Positions 23,900 to 36,959 of a stretch of 64,000 bases of DNA are shown piece by piece (within the stretch, counting starts at the first letter, position 1; every line of letters begins with the position of its first letter). The position numbers were made by a program, and so were the translations under genes. The stretch covers positions 372,001 through 436,000 of the forward strand of contig JAHLTZ010000023.1 in the NCBI GenBank assembly GCA_025786725.1, read 5' to 3'. The stretch comes from Syncephalis fuscata. Lineage: Eukaryota > Zoopagomycota > Zoopagomycetes > Zoopagales > Piptocephalidaceae. Below the pieces are notes generated by a model. That model was not told the DNA's origin. It searched no databases and worked only from the letters and a program-made list of their open reading frames with translations.

Positions 23900-26296
23900 A
23901 TGCCGACACGCGATTTGCACAATGAAATAGGAGCATTTGTCGATCTAGCTACAGCTCGTGTATTTATAATTCCTTATAATATTTATACATTGGTTATGCT
24001 GATGCTCATCTTTTACGCTATTGCTATTGTAACTTTCTACTTGCTAGCCATGGATGCGACGCTTTTTCTCGTACTAAGATTACGTGGATTTGTGGGTGCA
24101 TTGCGTCCCGTGCCAAATGCGCGCGAAATGCAAGAAGAACGGGCCATACCAAGATGGCGACAGTTCTGGATGCGATTGGCCACTTGTTACACACAGGATA
24201 TGATAATGCCTCGCTTAATAGAAAGCAATCATGGCAGTAATGATGGTAGCAATGATAATAATAACCGTAATGGCAATAGTAGTGATAGTGATAGCAATGA
24301 TAGCAATAACAATAGCAATGAAAGCAATAGCATTAGTAGTGATAGCATCCGTAGTATTCACATTAATAGCAATGACAATGAAAATGAAAATGATAAGTTT
24401 TATAGTGCTAACAGCAATAGCAATGATGATGGAGTTGGAAATACAAATAGCAATCAACACACAAGATCAAATAGGACAATACATCAATTTAGTAGTGAAG
24501 ATTGTATTGGACTGTGCAATTCACCTGGCCTACATAGTGGCCCAGGTGTTATCGAAGTGGCTACAGAAATGAAGCGTCAGCTTATATCTTCGGCCTCAGG
24601 AACTGGCTTTACACCAAGACCATCACCGCTTAGTCGCCGTTTACAGTCCGATTATGAATGGCTTGCTTGGATATTAATAATCTCATCAATAGTTGCAATT
24701 GCTGGCATGCTAGCGCGTATTGTATATTATTTTAAACGAAACTCCAATTGTGAGTTTGGCCGTTACTGGATTACGGTCTGCCAAGGTGTATCTCATGCCG
24801 GTTTTATGACTATTGTTATTTGGCTACAACAGCACGGTTATGGCCAGTGGCCTGTTGTCTTCGTATTACAAATGCTTGCCGCTTCATTGACTGTTGTATC
24901 TGTGTCTATTATATCTATTCCATTGGATTCAAGCTTTAATATAGCTGGAATATGTTTATATCCTTCAACGGGCAATGTTTATCCACATTTGATAGGTGCC
25001 GGATTCATTTCTTTTTCGTTTCTAATGATACTGCGTGTAATCTGCGCACTTTGTCATTTACCGCCAGAATTAGAAAGCGACACGGATGATGATGATTTTA
25101 GAGTGACATGTCTACCAGGAACATTATCAACGTCAAAAGCACGCTTATTGATGACTCGGTTTTCTCCGTTTAGATATTATAAATATTTACTTAGAAAACA
25201 TCGTCAACGACGCCACCGCCGTTTTCGACGTACTAATAGCTTTGGTGGAACTAGTATGTTGGATTCACAGCTAGAAGTTCCGCAACATGTAGCTAGCCCA
25301 AGAAATTTGCCACCAGTAGCACCGCCTCTATCCGATGGACACTCATGGATATCTTCTACAAACATTAATCGTGCTCGTCGGTCTTCCTCCTATCCATATG
25401 AAGCAGGAAATTTATTTAATAATAGTTCCTTGCCTTCGGTATTTCCAAGAAGTACACTTGCAGGATCAGTTGAGAATCCAGTTCGATGGATTTCTGTAAA
25501 ACCAAAATCTGTCCAAACAAGTCTAGGCACCATTTTACGCCATTTCATAAAGCACACTATTTTATTCAGTGATCTGGTAACGGCCATTTGCATGCTAGCA
25601 ACCGGCATCACTTATAGCACTGATGTCTGGTTACATTTCACCAACCTGCCAATTGTGATTACCTGTAAGTACTTTATAAACGTGACCGCCAATTTTAACA
25701 CTGGCTTAAATACTTTATTAGGGATTGCAATTTGCTATGCCGCACTTAATTCGTTTAGATATTGGCATCGACGCGACAAACGATTCGCTAGTTTATTGCC
25801 AATTCATAGACACGCCCAAGTATCAACGACAACTCAACGCACGCCGTCAAATACCATTAATCAGTTTCATTCATTATCCGAGGAAACGGGCGGCGAATAT
25901 TCCCCAGACACGTCATCAACTCTTGAAGTGCCCATTGAACTAAATGGACCGGTACCACCACCTCGTCAATTGATGACTCGTCTACAGACACCGTTATCAG
26001 CCATTGATGCAACCAATTTGAATAAACAACTACTTCACACTCCCACTGGATCGCAACAACATGGCGTACCATTAGTGCAATCGCCGGCATTTTCTATTTT
26101 AACACTTGGTCGAGCCCGTCATTTACATAACGGCAGCAGCACACCAGGCAATCTTAGTAGCCATACTACTTCCTACTGTAGTAGTAACAACGCTAGTGTA
26201 AATTCACGTGCAGACAATGGCTCGTCCATTGATGAACCTGAATCCGGCATGACCACCGTAGCCAATGATATGATTGGTTACGCGCGTAAAAAGTAA
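23900..26296 (+). CDS. Seven-segment membrane protein with Asn/Ser-rich loop
   Basis: Not recognised. The single long exon encodes 798 residues from ATG 23900. Seven hydrophobic segments lie at about residues 29-52, 254-278, 289-310, 317-342, 364-386, 553-573 and 593-616, a GPCR-like count. Between segments 1 and 2 is a low-complexity stretch (~110-185) of Asn, Ser and Asp encoded by AAT/AGC-type repeats. A basic Arg-rich segment follows segment 5, and a 180-residue polar tail ends the protein. The ORF reads open upstream to 23861 only via a TTG codon, and TTTTCAG at 23872-23878 could mark an upstream exon. The stop overlaps a perfect donor (A|GTAAGT at 26290-26296), so a further 3' exon is possible. 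A receptor or a fungus-specific membrane protein would both fit; I assign neither. Confidence 0.7.
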   Translation: MPTRDLHNEIGAFVDLATARVFIIPYNIYTLVMLMLIFYAIAIVTFYLLAMDATLFLVLRLRGFVGALRPVPNAREMQEERAIPRWRQFWMRLATCYTQDMIMPRLIESNHGSNDGSNDNNNRNGNSSDSDSNDSNNNSNESNSISSDSIRSIHINSNDNENENDKFYSANSNSNDDGVGNTNSNQHTRSNRTIHQFSSEDCIGLCNSPGLHSGPGVIEVATEMKRQLISSASGTGFTPRPSPLSRRLQSDYEWLAWILIISSIVAIAGMLARIVYYFKRNSNCEFGRYWITVCQGVSHAGFMTIVIWLQQHGYGQWPVVFVLQMLAASLTVVSVSIISIPLDSSFNIAGICLYPSTGNVYPHLIGAGFISFSFLMILRVICALCHLPPELESDTDDDDFRVTCLPGTLSTSKARLLMTRFSPFRYYKYLLRKHRQRRHRRFRRTNSFGGTSMLDSQLEVPQHVASPRNLPPVAPPLSDGHSWISSTNINRARRSSSYPYEAGNLFNNSSLPSVFPRSTLAGSVENPVRWISVKPKSVQTSLGTILRHFIKHTILFSDLVTAICMLATGITYSTDVWLHFTNLPIVITCKYFINVTANFNTGLNTLLGIAICYAALNSFRYWHRRDKRFASLLPIHRHAQVSTTTQRTPSNTINQFHSLSEETGGEYSPDTSSTLEVPIELNGPVPPPRQLMTRLQTPLSAIDATNLNKQLLHTPTGSQQHGVPLVQSPAFSILTLGRARHLHNGSSTPGNLSSHTTSYCSSNNASVNSRADNGSSIDEPESGMTTVANDMIGYARKK

Positions 26297-26454
26297 GTCT
26301 TTGTGCACAATATTGCCAATGGAGTCTTTATCGCTACACATATCCATTGTGATCATGTGAAGTCGTAGATTCATGTGGCGCAACACATGTAGAACAGTTT
26401 AAATAAAGCAATAGGCGTGCCGCCTTGTTTCTTTTATTAAATTATTGCCACGCT

Positions 26455-29400
26455 ATGTATCTACTATTCCACGACAGTGATTTTCCCGGCTATTTGCCGC
26501 AGTTTGATATAAAAAGCATTTTTAAAGAAGCCGAAGGCAAGACTGTATCAGCTAAAACATTACCAGAGCAACTGGATGCCTTAGCTAAAGGGCAAGAGTG
26601 TGTACTAATATCATTTCATGGGGCGTATTTTCCCTGTGCAGCTTGGCCGTCTATATTACGCTTCCTACAACGCGGTGGCAATCTTATTGCCGCTGGTGGG
26701 CCTGTATTTTCGCGTCCTGTTCATTGGGAGTCGAAAGATGGGGGATACTGGGAAATAGAACCAGAGACATGGATCTACTGTAGTCAATTGCGTCTAGGCC
26801 CATTTGTGCCGATTGATCTAAAGACAGCAGCCTACGAGGAGCACTCAGAACAAAATGAAACAGCAACATCAGTTGAATTTATACTAAAATCTACCAAGCG
26901 TGCACACTTTTTGTCACAAGAAATTAAATCATTAGGCGGTCATACTTTATTGCCAGTTGAAAAGAAAACTGACCAATTCTGGTCACCAACACCACGACTG
27001 TCCGAGACAAATGTCTATGACGGCGAGGAAGGCAGTACCGGAGCAATGGACACGGTAATAATGCCATTAGTTACCGTGCATCCTGTTTGGAACAAAGATA
27101 ATCCTTCAGGCCAGCGAGTGGCTACACCATTGCTGCTGTTGGACCAGCTTACTGGATCATTTCGTGGTGGCCGCTGGCTAATTATACCTTGGTCAAGAGA
27201 TACGTCTGATACAACGGCCTATCAGCATTATTTGCATCTAATTGGCTGCTGTTTCCCTTTGGTAGCTGTCGGCAGTAGAACCATTGATGTCAGAGCAGCC
27301 CTTAGCTGCTATCGTATTCACGAACGGCCAAGTATCAAAATTTTGTGGCAACGACCATTAAATGAGCTTTCTACTCGACTGCCAAAATCTGGGGAGAAAT
27401 GGTGTATTCGTTTAACGATAAAGGCACCCGGTAAACGATTTAAAGAGATATTCGACTTGACAGTGCCATTGAATAAAGACGATTCAGGTGTCTACGATCA
27501 TTCACTGCCATTTGAGGTCGACATCTACGGCCTGTATACCATCACTGCCATTTATAGCACTACCACATTGCCTGATAAAAAGCTTTATCAATCTGGTGGA
27601 TTTGTTACATGGAATGCTGACATGGCTACATCGTGTTCAAAAATACGTCCAGGTAGTCATTTATTTTTAATAGATAATCAAGATGGTGAATCCACAGAGA
27701 AGCCATGGTTTATGTTTGGCACTACTTATATGGATTCACGGGTCCAGCGGCACTTTCTTCATATGCCAAATCCACTACGCTGGAGTCGCGATCTAAGTAA
27801 GATGCGCGCTTGTGGTATCAATACCATTCGGACTGGTTTATGGTGCGGCTGGCGTGACTGGGGCATTAACGAGAAGACAAAGACAATATCGCCATCAACA
27901 GAATTATTACGCGCTCTAGATGCTTTTATTATGATTGTAAGTCGTCACAAACTACAAATCATTTTTAATATATTTGCTTTTACACCGGTACCGGCTGGCC
28001 AACATCCATATCTTGACCCTAAAAGTATAGACATTCAAAAAAAGTTTGTTACTTATCTTGCAAAACTCTACGCTGACTTTCCCTGGTTCACTGGGATTTA
28101 ATTAATGAGCCGAGTTTCGGAAGTCCACAGCGTTTATGGGCAGGTCGTGCTCGTCCCAATGGTGATGTATACGAGAAAAAAGCGTTCAGCGACTGGATGG
28201 AGCAGCAGTATCAATCGCTGGACCGTGTACGTACACGATGGCAACTTGTCTATCCCGAACCAAGTAGTTGGGCGCAGATTGGTGCACCGATTGAAGCTGA
28301 TTATAGTGATACGGTGGGCAATACTAGTTTCCGTCGGATGTTACGAGCAGCCGATTTTACACGGGCCTCACAACATTGGTTTTATGATTGGGCATCTACA
28401 CTTGCCACAGCAATACGTGAGACCGGCTGCAAAGGTATGGTGACTGTTGGTCAAGATGAAGGAGCCATTCGGCCATTGCCACTTTATCATAGCAAAGCGG
28501 TCGATTTTACAGCTACCCATCCTTGGTGGAATAATAGCGACATTCTATGGGACTATTTAATGGCCAGAACACCGGGTAAACCGGCCGTTGCCGAAGAAGT
28601 CGGTGTTATGCTGGCCCGCGACATTAGAGGACGTTCATTTCGAACTGAAATGGGCAATTCTCTATTGCTTAAACGCAAACTTTATTTGTCACTATGTCTA
28701 GGCGGTATGATTCAATGGCTTTGGCATACCAATGCTTATATGACAAGCGATAATGAGTGCCAAATCGGCATGCTACGTGCAGATGGTAGTCAAAAACCAG
28801 AGCTTTTGATTTATTTAGAATTTAGCGACTTAATAGAAAAAATACACAATCGTTGGCTAGATAATATGCCTGAATCTCCAATAGGACCAAGGCCAAAAAC
28901 ACCCGTATCGCCAATTGCTAATGCTAGCTGTGATAGCAGCGTGTCTAGCACTAATAGCGAGGAGAGTACAGAGCCTAAAGCCACTACAGTATGGCTAGTA
29001 GTACTGGATCACCAATGGTTTGCGCGACCTGATCTTACTAATAATGCCACTAAAATGGCTGTACGTGTACTAAGTAGCCGATTCAGTGTCCTTCCTCAGC
29101 TAGTAACAGAGGAAATGATTGGCCAATTGGCCACGTACACTGATGTGGATGATGCTACATGGCCAGCATCGTTATTACCTCGGCCACAAATAGTTATTGT
29201 ACCTAGCGCACAATTCCTAAGTGATGCAGCTTTTGCCGGATTAAAATGGCTTACTGCACGTCAAATACGTGTTCATGTTAGCGGTATCATTGAACGTAAC
29301 GAGGATGATCTGCCAGCATTGTCGCGATTAAAACATTTCGGTATAGGCTTAGCGGATTCACAGCCATCGTCGATTCAACCGGTAAATCGATACGAAATGG

Positions 29401-29849
29401 TAATTCCGCTACAGACACAGGCACAATTTGGCAATGAATCTATTGAATTTATACGCAAGTCAACATTGCCCCCTATTAATCGTCTTTTACTTAAAAATTA
29501 TTTCAGCTGGTCAGGCATTCCAGTTGAATTGAATGATCAACCAGATGCAGTAACCGCACTTTATGCACAAGTATTTGAAAAGGCACCACGTAAAGAATAC
29601 GGTCTTATTGTGTTCAAGCGTTTATTATCTCATGGTCACTTGGTCGTATTAACTAACGAGTCATCTCGACCCATCACTTATACACTTAATCTGAAAGTAA
29701 CCAATGGCCATACACAGCATCTGCTTTTCCCTTTGGTAATAGCCAGTCAAGAATCGGGCGCTATTCTAGTTATTCACGATAGTGTTAACACAGAAACTAA
29801 GGAAAATGGAGCCTTTTTATTTGGTGGCGTTAAACATCAAAAAAAGTAA
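26455..29849 (+). CDS. Large clan GH-A glycoside hydrolase, with one frame break
   Basis: Predicted sugar hydrolase of about 1131 residues, allowing one missing base. Residues 1-270 look like a Rossmann/amidotransferase-type flanking domain. A beta-sandwich follows (~280-400). The TIM barrel begins at WFMFGTTYMDS (~420); the acid/base motif W-D-L-I-N-E-P-S lies at 28092-28116 and the probable nucleophile Glu in AVAEEVGV near 28590. The C-terminal ~350 residues (Ser-rich linker, then alpha/beta and beta parts) recall beta-galactosidase-type accessory domains. The break is near 28090-28096: the upstream frame stops at TAA 28099-28101, while the -1 frame continues directly through the catalytic motif, so the original was surely one protein. 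No signal peptide is visible at the chosen start (ATG 26455), suggesting a cytosolic enzyme or a missing 5' exon. GH5, GH2 and GH42-like are alternatives. Confidence 0.82.
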
Positions 29850-29942
29850 AATCTTATTATTATTATTATTATTGTAATAAAACAAAATACAAGTTTATCG
29901 GCTTATGCAACAGCCTAGAAATTTACTGCTTAGACTACGCAC

Positions 29943-32900
29943 TTATGATGCAGGCTCCATATAATGACCATTCATAAGAATAGAGGCACCGTTGTTATTA
30001 CCATTGTAATTGGACCGCCAAATACCATTGGCATTGGCACCGGGTGGCGAGGTAAGATAAGAAGGCCATTCATCGGCAGTACCGGCCAGTGTCGGGGCTA
30101 TAGCGCCATGAGCCGTATTATTACCACTATTGCCATTGCTATTACTATTGTTAGTCGTAGTCGTAGTAGCAGTGGTAGCAGCAGTAATAGATGAACCATA
30201 GATAGATGCTGCCGTTGGAGTGGCTGACATAGCCATGATAGCATGAGATAATGCACTACCTGGTGCAATAGTCTCTGGCTCAAATCTAGTTAATAATAAA
30301 TCAGGATGAATTGGGTGCTGTCGAAATGCAAACTGTCCACGAGAAATATCATTAAGTGTAGCCGATGTCACATCGTTTGTATGTTGTTGTGGCTGACAAT
30401 AAGTACAAGCTTGATATAGATCTCGTTGACCACACTGAAATCCCGGAAACATTTCAAGATAAGTGGCATAGAGTGCACCAAATGGCAGGTAATCCATTCG
30501 CATACCTGTTTGATAAGCATTCTTTGTCTCTAACTTAAAATAAGCAGCAATAGCTCGTTCTCGAATAGCCAAATAAACGTTCTATTAACAAATTATTAAC
30601 CTTATTAATTAATAAATATTTTAATTATTGTAGTATACTTACAGTATTTGCATTGAATGAGCCCATCTGTCCTACAGCAGGATGCATGACTGGCACATTC
30701 AATATTGTATTACTACTACTACTACTACTGCCACCACCACTATTGCTATTGCTATTGTTACTATTACTAATGTTACTAATGTTACTATTCACTGATGCAG
30801 GTAATGCTGTTGCAACACTAGATGTATGTGGAATAGACATGGCCGGTGGCCAATTAGTATGCTGATCATGTTGATTATGATATAGACTCGATGGACCCAT
30901 AGGCGGTGTTAGTGTCGACTGTAGCGGGACGCTGGGCATAAATGGATCAAATGATGTGGTCATACTATTCGCTGAGTTGCCTTGATTATAGCTACTTAGC
31001 CGATTGGTAACTTCATTACTAAAAGAATGACGTCGACCACGCGTCTGTGTCTCATCTATAGTAATAAGTAAATCGGTTAATTAATATTACAATAAACAAG
31101 TTAATAATATTTACCTCGACTACTAACAAACAATGCTGTAGAAAATAGAGAGTGACCTGTAGCCATAGGTGGCGGTGTAGATGCTGTTGCCGATAGATTA
31201 TCAACACCCTTTAGTGGGGTTATTGTTGATGTAGTAGCAGTAGCAGTACCTATTGCACTAGAAGATGCAGCCGAAGCACGACGAGTTATCGTTTGTTCAG
31301 ACTGACTTCGTTGTTGTTCAACCAATGTCATATTGCTAGTGATAGGTGAACGTACTTCAGGCACACAAGGTGAAGTAGCGTCAGATAATCCTATGCTACG
31401 TGATACACCACTACCAATTACACCAACTCTACGAATATCCGGTACAGGTGATGGTGCCCGTGGATGAATAGGAGAAGTAATGGCTGCAGGAAGTATACCC
31501 ATACCTAAATTAACCGGGAATATAGAGCGTTGATCATGATGAGTCTCATGTATCGCAGATTGATTAGATATGGAGGATGGTAGTGGAACAGAAATGGGTC
31601 CATTTTGACTTAGTAATGATGGGAAATGCTGTTGTTGTTGTTGATGTTGTTGTTGTTGATGATGATGATGATGTGATATAATAGGTGAATTGGCTACTAA
31701 GGATACTGAATGAGGATGCAGTGGTGTAAAAGGTGTTGATGGTAGTGGTGGCCCTAATGGACTGGCTATTGAAGATATAGTATGACCTCTTATAGGCAAC
31801 GTATTTAAATTGTGTGTTGTAACATTGGTAGAAATAGGTAATGGCAATGAAGATACTATAGGTAGTATAGGATTATTAGATACAGGCAATACAGTGCACA
31901 CATCTAATGTTGTTGTAGTAGCTACTGATGTAGCTATTGTCTTGTGAGTTATCAAGGCTGGAGACGATAGATTAGTTGTAGCTGTAGTGTTTACACAAGT
32001 ATTAAATATAGTGGGTGCACCTATTGATTTAGACTCTGTTGTATCAATATGTTTTGACGGTGAAGACTGAATAGATGATTTAGATGGTGAAGATTGAGCA
32101 GATGGTTTTGGTGATATGTTATGTGTATCAATTGATGTAGCTACATTAGCATTTATAGAACGTAAAGTTGTAGTAGTTGTATTGATGGGTTTTATCGGTA
32201 AAACTACAGATTTACGCTGTTTACGAGATTGTGTATTTGTTGTATTTGTCGCATTTGTTTGTGCATCTTTAATTTGGCGTTCTTTTTTAGGTTGATCTTT
32301 TTTCACTCGTTCCTCTTGCTCCTTTTTTAACTGCTCTTCCCGTTCTTTCTTCAACTGTTTCTCTTGTTCCTTCTTCAACTGCTCCTCTTGTTCTTTCTTT
32401 AGCTGCTTTTCTCGCTCTTTATCCTGTCTTCGCTTCTCTTCTTCTTTACGTCGCCTTTCTTCTTCTCGTGCCCGTTTCTCTTCTTCTCGTTTCTGTCGTT
32501 CTTGTTCCTGTCGTTTCTTTTCCTCTTCTTTACGACGTTGTTCTTCTTTACAACGTTGTTCATCCTCAGCGCGTTTCTTTGCTTCTTGTTGCAAACGTTC
32601 CTCTTCACGTTGTTGTTTTAACTGTCGTTTGCGATCTTTTTTACGCTCCTTATCTCGCTGTTTCTTTTGTTCCTTTTCCTGTTTTTGTCGTTCTTCCTCT
32701 TCAATCTCTTGTAACAACTGCTCTTGACGTTCTCGTGCCACCTAACAGTCATTAAATCATAAATCATTGCTATAATAGTTATTGTTAATATTATAATTAC
32801 TATATACCTTTTCACGATATGCAGTCAAAACGCGTTGTTCAAAAAGCCGTGCTGCAAATGTTTGAAACATCTTACGACCTTCTTCCATTCTTTGCTCTTC

Positions 32901-34786
32901 TGTCAGTGGATCCTAATATTATAATCAATATTAGATTGTTATTATTAATGCCGCCTTACTTACTTCATCTAGATCTTCATCTTCATACTCTTCATCGTCA
33001 TACTCTTCATCATCATCATCGTCATAATCTTCTTGGTCATAGGCTACGTCATCTTCCTGTCGAAGTCGTCGCTCTGCCAATCGTTCCATCATATCAAGAA
33101 ACTTTTTACCATCATTCTGAAGTAAATCATCAGCTACTGTCAAAATACCCCCTGTAATAATAAATTATATTAATATTATTAATTAATGTGTAATCAATGT
33201 CTTAATATTAATAACTTACCTTTAACGGTTAAACTACTTCCAAAATTAAAATACGAACTTCTTACATCAGCTATTCGACCTCGCTGATTTGTATCATGAT
33301 CATGTTGATCTTTGATTTCATACCGACAATTACTATCATAATCTTCGTCGTCATCGTCGTCATCGTCGTCGTCATCTTCATTACTATTATCATCATCTTC
33401 ATCGCCTACTTCTACATTTACTGAGCCAATATTGGAGCCTTCATCGACATCATGTTGTACATAATATGCAAATAATGCTTCATCATCAACTTGTATGTAA
33501 TCTGTGCTGATGGATTGATTTCCATGAATAATAGATGCTGATGTAGGTGTATTAATACAGTTTGCCGATAACTCGTTATTCGATAATTTATCTATTATCG
33601 TCTGATTCATTGTGGAAGACTGTCGTTTAGTATGAGCTATATTTGTAGTAGATGTACGCGTATGTCGATTCATATGTTCATCATCTGATAATGTATCATT
33701 TATCATATGTTCACTTGTTAATTGTTGCTGTTGCTGTTGCTGTTGCTGCTGTTGTTGCTGCTGTTGTTGATTGGCATATTGTTCAAGCTCTTCATAATAA
33801 GCATCATATAATATTTCCAATTCTTCTTCAATAGCAGTCCGTTTCCTACCACAAAATGAACATGAACAATTACGTTTTTGCTGTTCTTTAAGCTTTTGTA
33901 GTACTGCTTCTTTCTCTACTTTGACCAAAGCGCGTCGATCTTCTTCGCCTAACTGTAACCAAAACTCGCGAATCTTTTGTCGATTATCATATGTATCATT
34001 ACTCCACAAATCATAGTCATAGTGCGAGTCATATGCCTGTACTCTATATTGATAGCGTCCATCGTGGAATCGCTCGTACAATTCTACATGCTGTGTGGCG
34101 TCATCAATGTCATCGTCATCACCACCGTCATTGCCATTGCCATCTTTCATCATTGACATCTTTCCTTTACGATGTTTCTTCTTCTTCTTCTTACCACTGG
34201 ATGTTGAATTGGTATTTACTAGTGGTGGAGGTGTCGATATTGCCGGTACAGCTTGTGGCTCTAATGATGTATGGCCATGAGTATGGGTGCAGCATTCATG
34301 GTGTCCATAATTGGCCGATGCACTGTTTGACATCTCCTGAGGCTGGTTACGTCTTCTTTGTCGTCGACGGGCACCGGCCACTTTAACACTGCTGTTATAG
34401 CCATTGATGCTGGTACCAACACCGCCCGAAGATCCACTGGATGCCGACCATTCTGACTCGCTACCTTTGGTAGATAGCTTAGTTTCATGATATTGTTTGA
34501 TTGGGCCTAAAGGTTTAGATCGTCGATCTAGACGAGATGCTGAACTATCTGCTGTTGCGTCCAGCGCAGCACTGGCACTATGGCCACTACCGTTTGTATC
34601 CATCTCGGTCTTTTTAAGAATATTCATCGACTTTGTTCCATTTTTGTTGTAAATTACTGTTCGTTCCATTGTATCCTTCAACGACGCTTGATCAGATTGT
34701 TCAATCGAGCGCGAAGGAGGCTGTTTAACGATACGTGCCGGTGGCGGTAAGGCTTCCTCTGCCGGAAAACCGCGCCGAGTAGTCAT
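29943..34786 (-). CDS. NST1: NST1 stress-response protein
   Basis: Conserved fungal protein implicated in salt tolerance in yeast. Six minus-strand exons: 34786-33220, 33151-32964, 32912-32808, 32741-31115, 31055-30643 and 30581-29943. All are GT-AG with matching phase, giving 1512 residues (longer than the typical ~1200). Diagnostic core: [20 protein letters not shown] (about residues 270-289), the Cys cluster [20 protein letters not shown] (~304-323), then [10 protein letters not shown]. Next come poly-Gln (33724-33770), acidic Asp runs, [20 protein letters not shown] (exon 2), [17 protein letters not shown] (exon 3) and a very long Glu/Lys/Arg coiled coil (~621-780). Disordered Ser/Thr-rich sequence follows, and a conserved C-terminal exon with Y-L-x-M-F-P. 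Only 93 bp separate its stop from the convergent hydrolase stop. No frame break occurs in 4.5 kb. Confidence 0.95.
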
Positions 34787-35651
34787 TCCAAAATCACTCT
34801 AACTAATAATTATCAATAGCAGCAATGGTAATAACATTAGTTAATTAGTATATGGAATTTAAATGAAGCTGTTCTTCAATACAATAAACGTATATTCAGT
34901 ATCAGTTTTCTTTTAAGCAAGTCTAGTTGGATGAAACATCTATTGGTTGACCGCGCTTGATATCACAATTTCTACACAACAATACCAAGATACAGTTGAT
35001 ATAACAATACGTAACGACGATAACAACAACAACATCAGACCCAAGCTGTGCAAACAACGAGAAAGGGGCCAGTATTTACAAACACATTCCTGTCGTCGTT
35101 GTCATTCTAATTGCTTAGGGGCAGCGAAGGAGCATATTGATACAAATCAGCCAGTTAAAGCCTATAGATAGGCCGTAAACACCGTTATAGACCCGCTACT
35201 ATCCGCTCAATATATCTCGGGCCGGTCTCAAAGCGTTATACTTACCGTGTGTAATCGCCAATGTAACTCCTATTGATATTAATAAGAATGAACTACAAAA
35301 TGCCGCAATTTAGATTGTACGTGAAATATAGATTCAAAAACGAATAACACGGACTCCTATGGCTGTTGTTCTTCAAGCTAATAGCGAGTGTAGTAAATGT
35401 AAGGCACCGACAAAAGGAATTCAGGCTGCTAATGCCAAACTATGATCAAGTAAGAAAGTTTGCTGTAACAAGCGGAACAATCCGTCAAACTAGAATTCAA
35501 GCGTAATAAGCTGATAATTGCGCAATGCCTACTGGGTGGGTTTAAAGAGTGATACAGGCAGGTGAACACACAGGCAGTACTAAGATGTTGCGGTGACAAC
35601 GATGAAAAGAAGAAGAAAAGAATGCCAACGGTCAATAATGGCACAATAGAA

Positions 35652-35680
35652 AGTGAGTGAGTGAGTGAGTGAGTGAGTGA
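35652..35680. repeat. (GTGA)n microsatellite
   Basis: About seven consecutive GTGA units. Confidence 0.95.
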
Positions 35681-36959
35681 AGGGAGGACGGTCGTGTGAA
35701 TGTGCAATAATAAAAGTGGATAGCATCAGTGTCTCTTTGTCTATGGATGAATAATAGACAACGTTATTGATCAAGTGTACACAACTATTACAATGTCAAC
35801 CTGGCATGATGTCTATCTTACAACTGGACAAATACTGTATTAAAACTATATTAATGGTAAATAGGAGTGTTTTCTATTGATGTTGACGGTATTATATAAC
35901 AGGTTGACATCGATCAGTTTCATCACAGTTTTATAGAAATCAATTTAGTACTGCCGCTATAATAAATACTTGTTAAAATTCACATGCCATTACTTTATTC
36001 GTTGTTGATAATAATAAAACGGTATCTATTAATGGTTATGTATAATATACCTAGTTCTGCTACTAGATGTCATGTGGGATTCCTTTACTTTTACTAAATA
36101 GTTCATCGGTATTATCATGGAGCTTGGACAGCTAGTTTGCCGAGTGTATCATAACTGTTATATGACTTTGAGCGACGGATTTTGCTAATTTTGTCATCTG
36201 TAGATATTCAAAACAAAAAAGCTGTTTTATATAAATAGCTCGTAATAACCACTGACTAAATCTATTAAAATACTATACAATGTTTCATCCGCATCATTCA
36301 ATACTAACAATCGGCAATAATATTGCCTGTGTTTAATGGTTTTCAAGCCAAATATAGTGTTACTTGCGTGTATATGTGCATGATGTATTTTATTGTTTAT
36401 ATTTCTAAAAGCAACTGCTTTTGTCAAAGTCTCAATTAATTACTATGCATTGGCACAAGTATAGAAATAAAAGCTATTATTGCATTTAAATCCAATTTAT
36501 TGCTCATATATCAGAAAATCAACTACCAAATGTCCCCCGCGTGTTACGGAAACCTCGGCGTACTTTTTCTAACTCAGTGTTGCAGTTTCTCCTTTTCATA
36601 TAAACTGAAAATTCGATCAACAATATATTATAGATGATGCGTATCATATTTAATGCATTGTGCCATGGATATTGTTCTCATTTAAACAACACCCTATTGA
36701 ATTGGCGTTGTCTTGTGTATCATTTAAAATTGATTGGATGACTAAATATCCGCAACAATAGTTAGGTAGTTTTGAATTATTGCAAAACGAAACGACCATT
36801 CCAACGGCTCTGGTTTATCTGTTCATACTATCCCTTCAGCGCCTGTGTTCGCAAGCAAGTGATGGGTAACTGACTACGATTGACGCCCCTGCTATGGCAC
36901 TCATCGCTGCCTCCTGATCCACATATGCAGATTAACCGTATAAGTGCCTTGGCCGCTAC

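Noticed and set aside
24231-24572. Hydrophobic ORFs on both strands over the Asn/Ser repeat
   Set aside because: They are out-of-frame shadows of the AAT/AGC repeat in the membrane-protein gene.
24958-24970. ATATCCTTC motif resembling a U12 donor
   Set aside because: It lies inside an uninterrupted coding exon and lacks the final T of the consensus.
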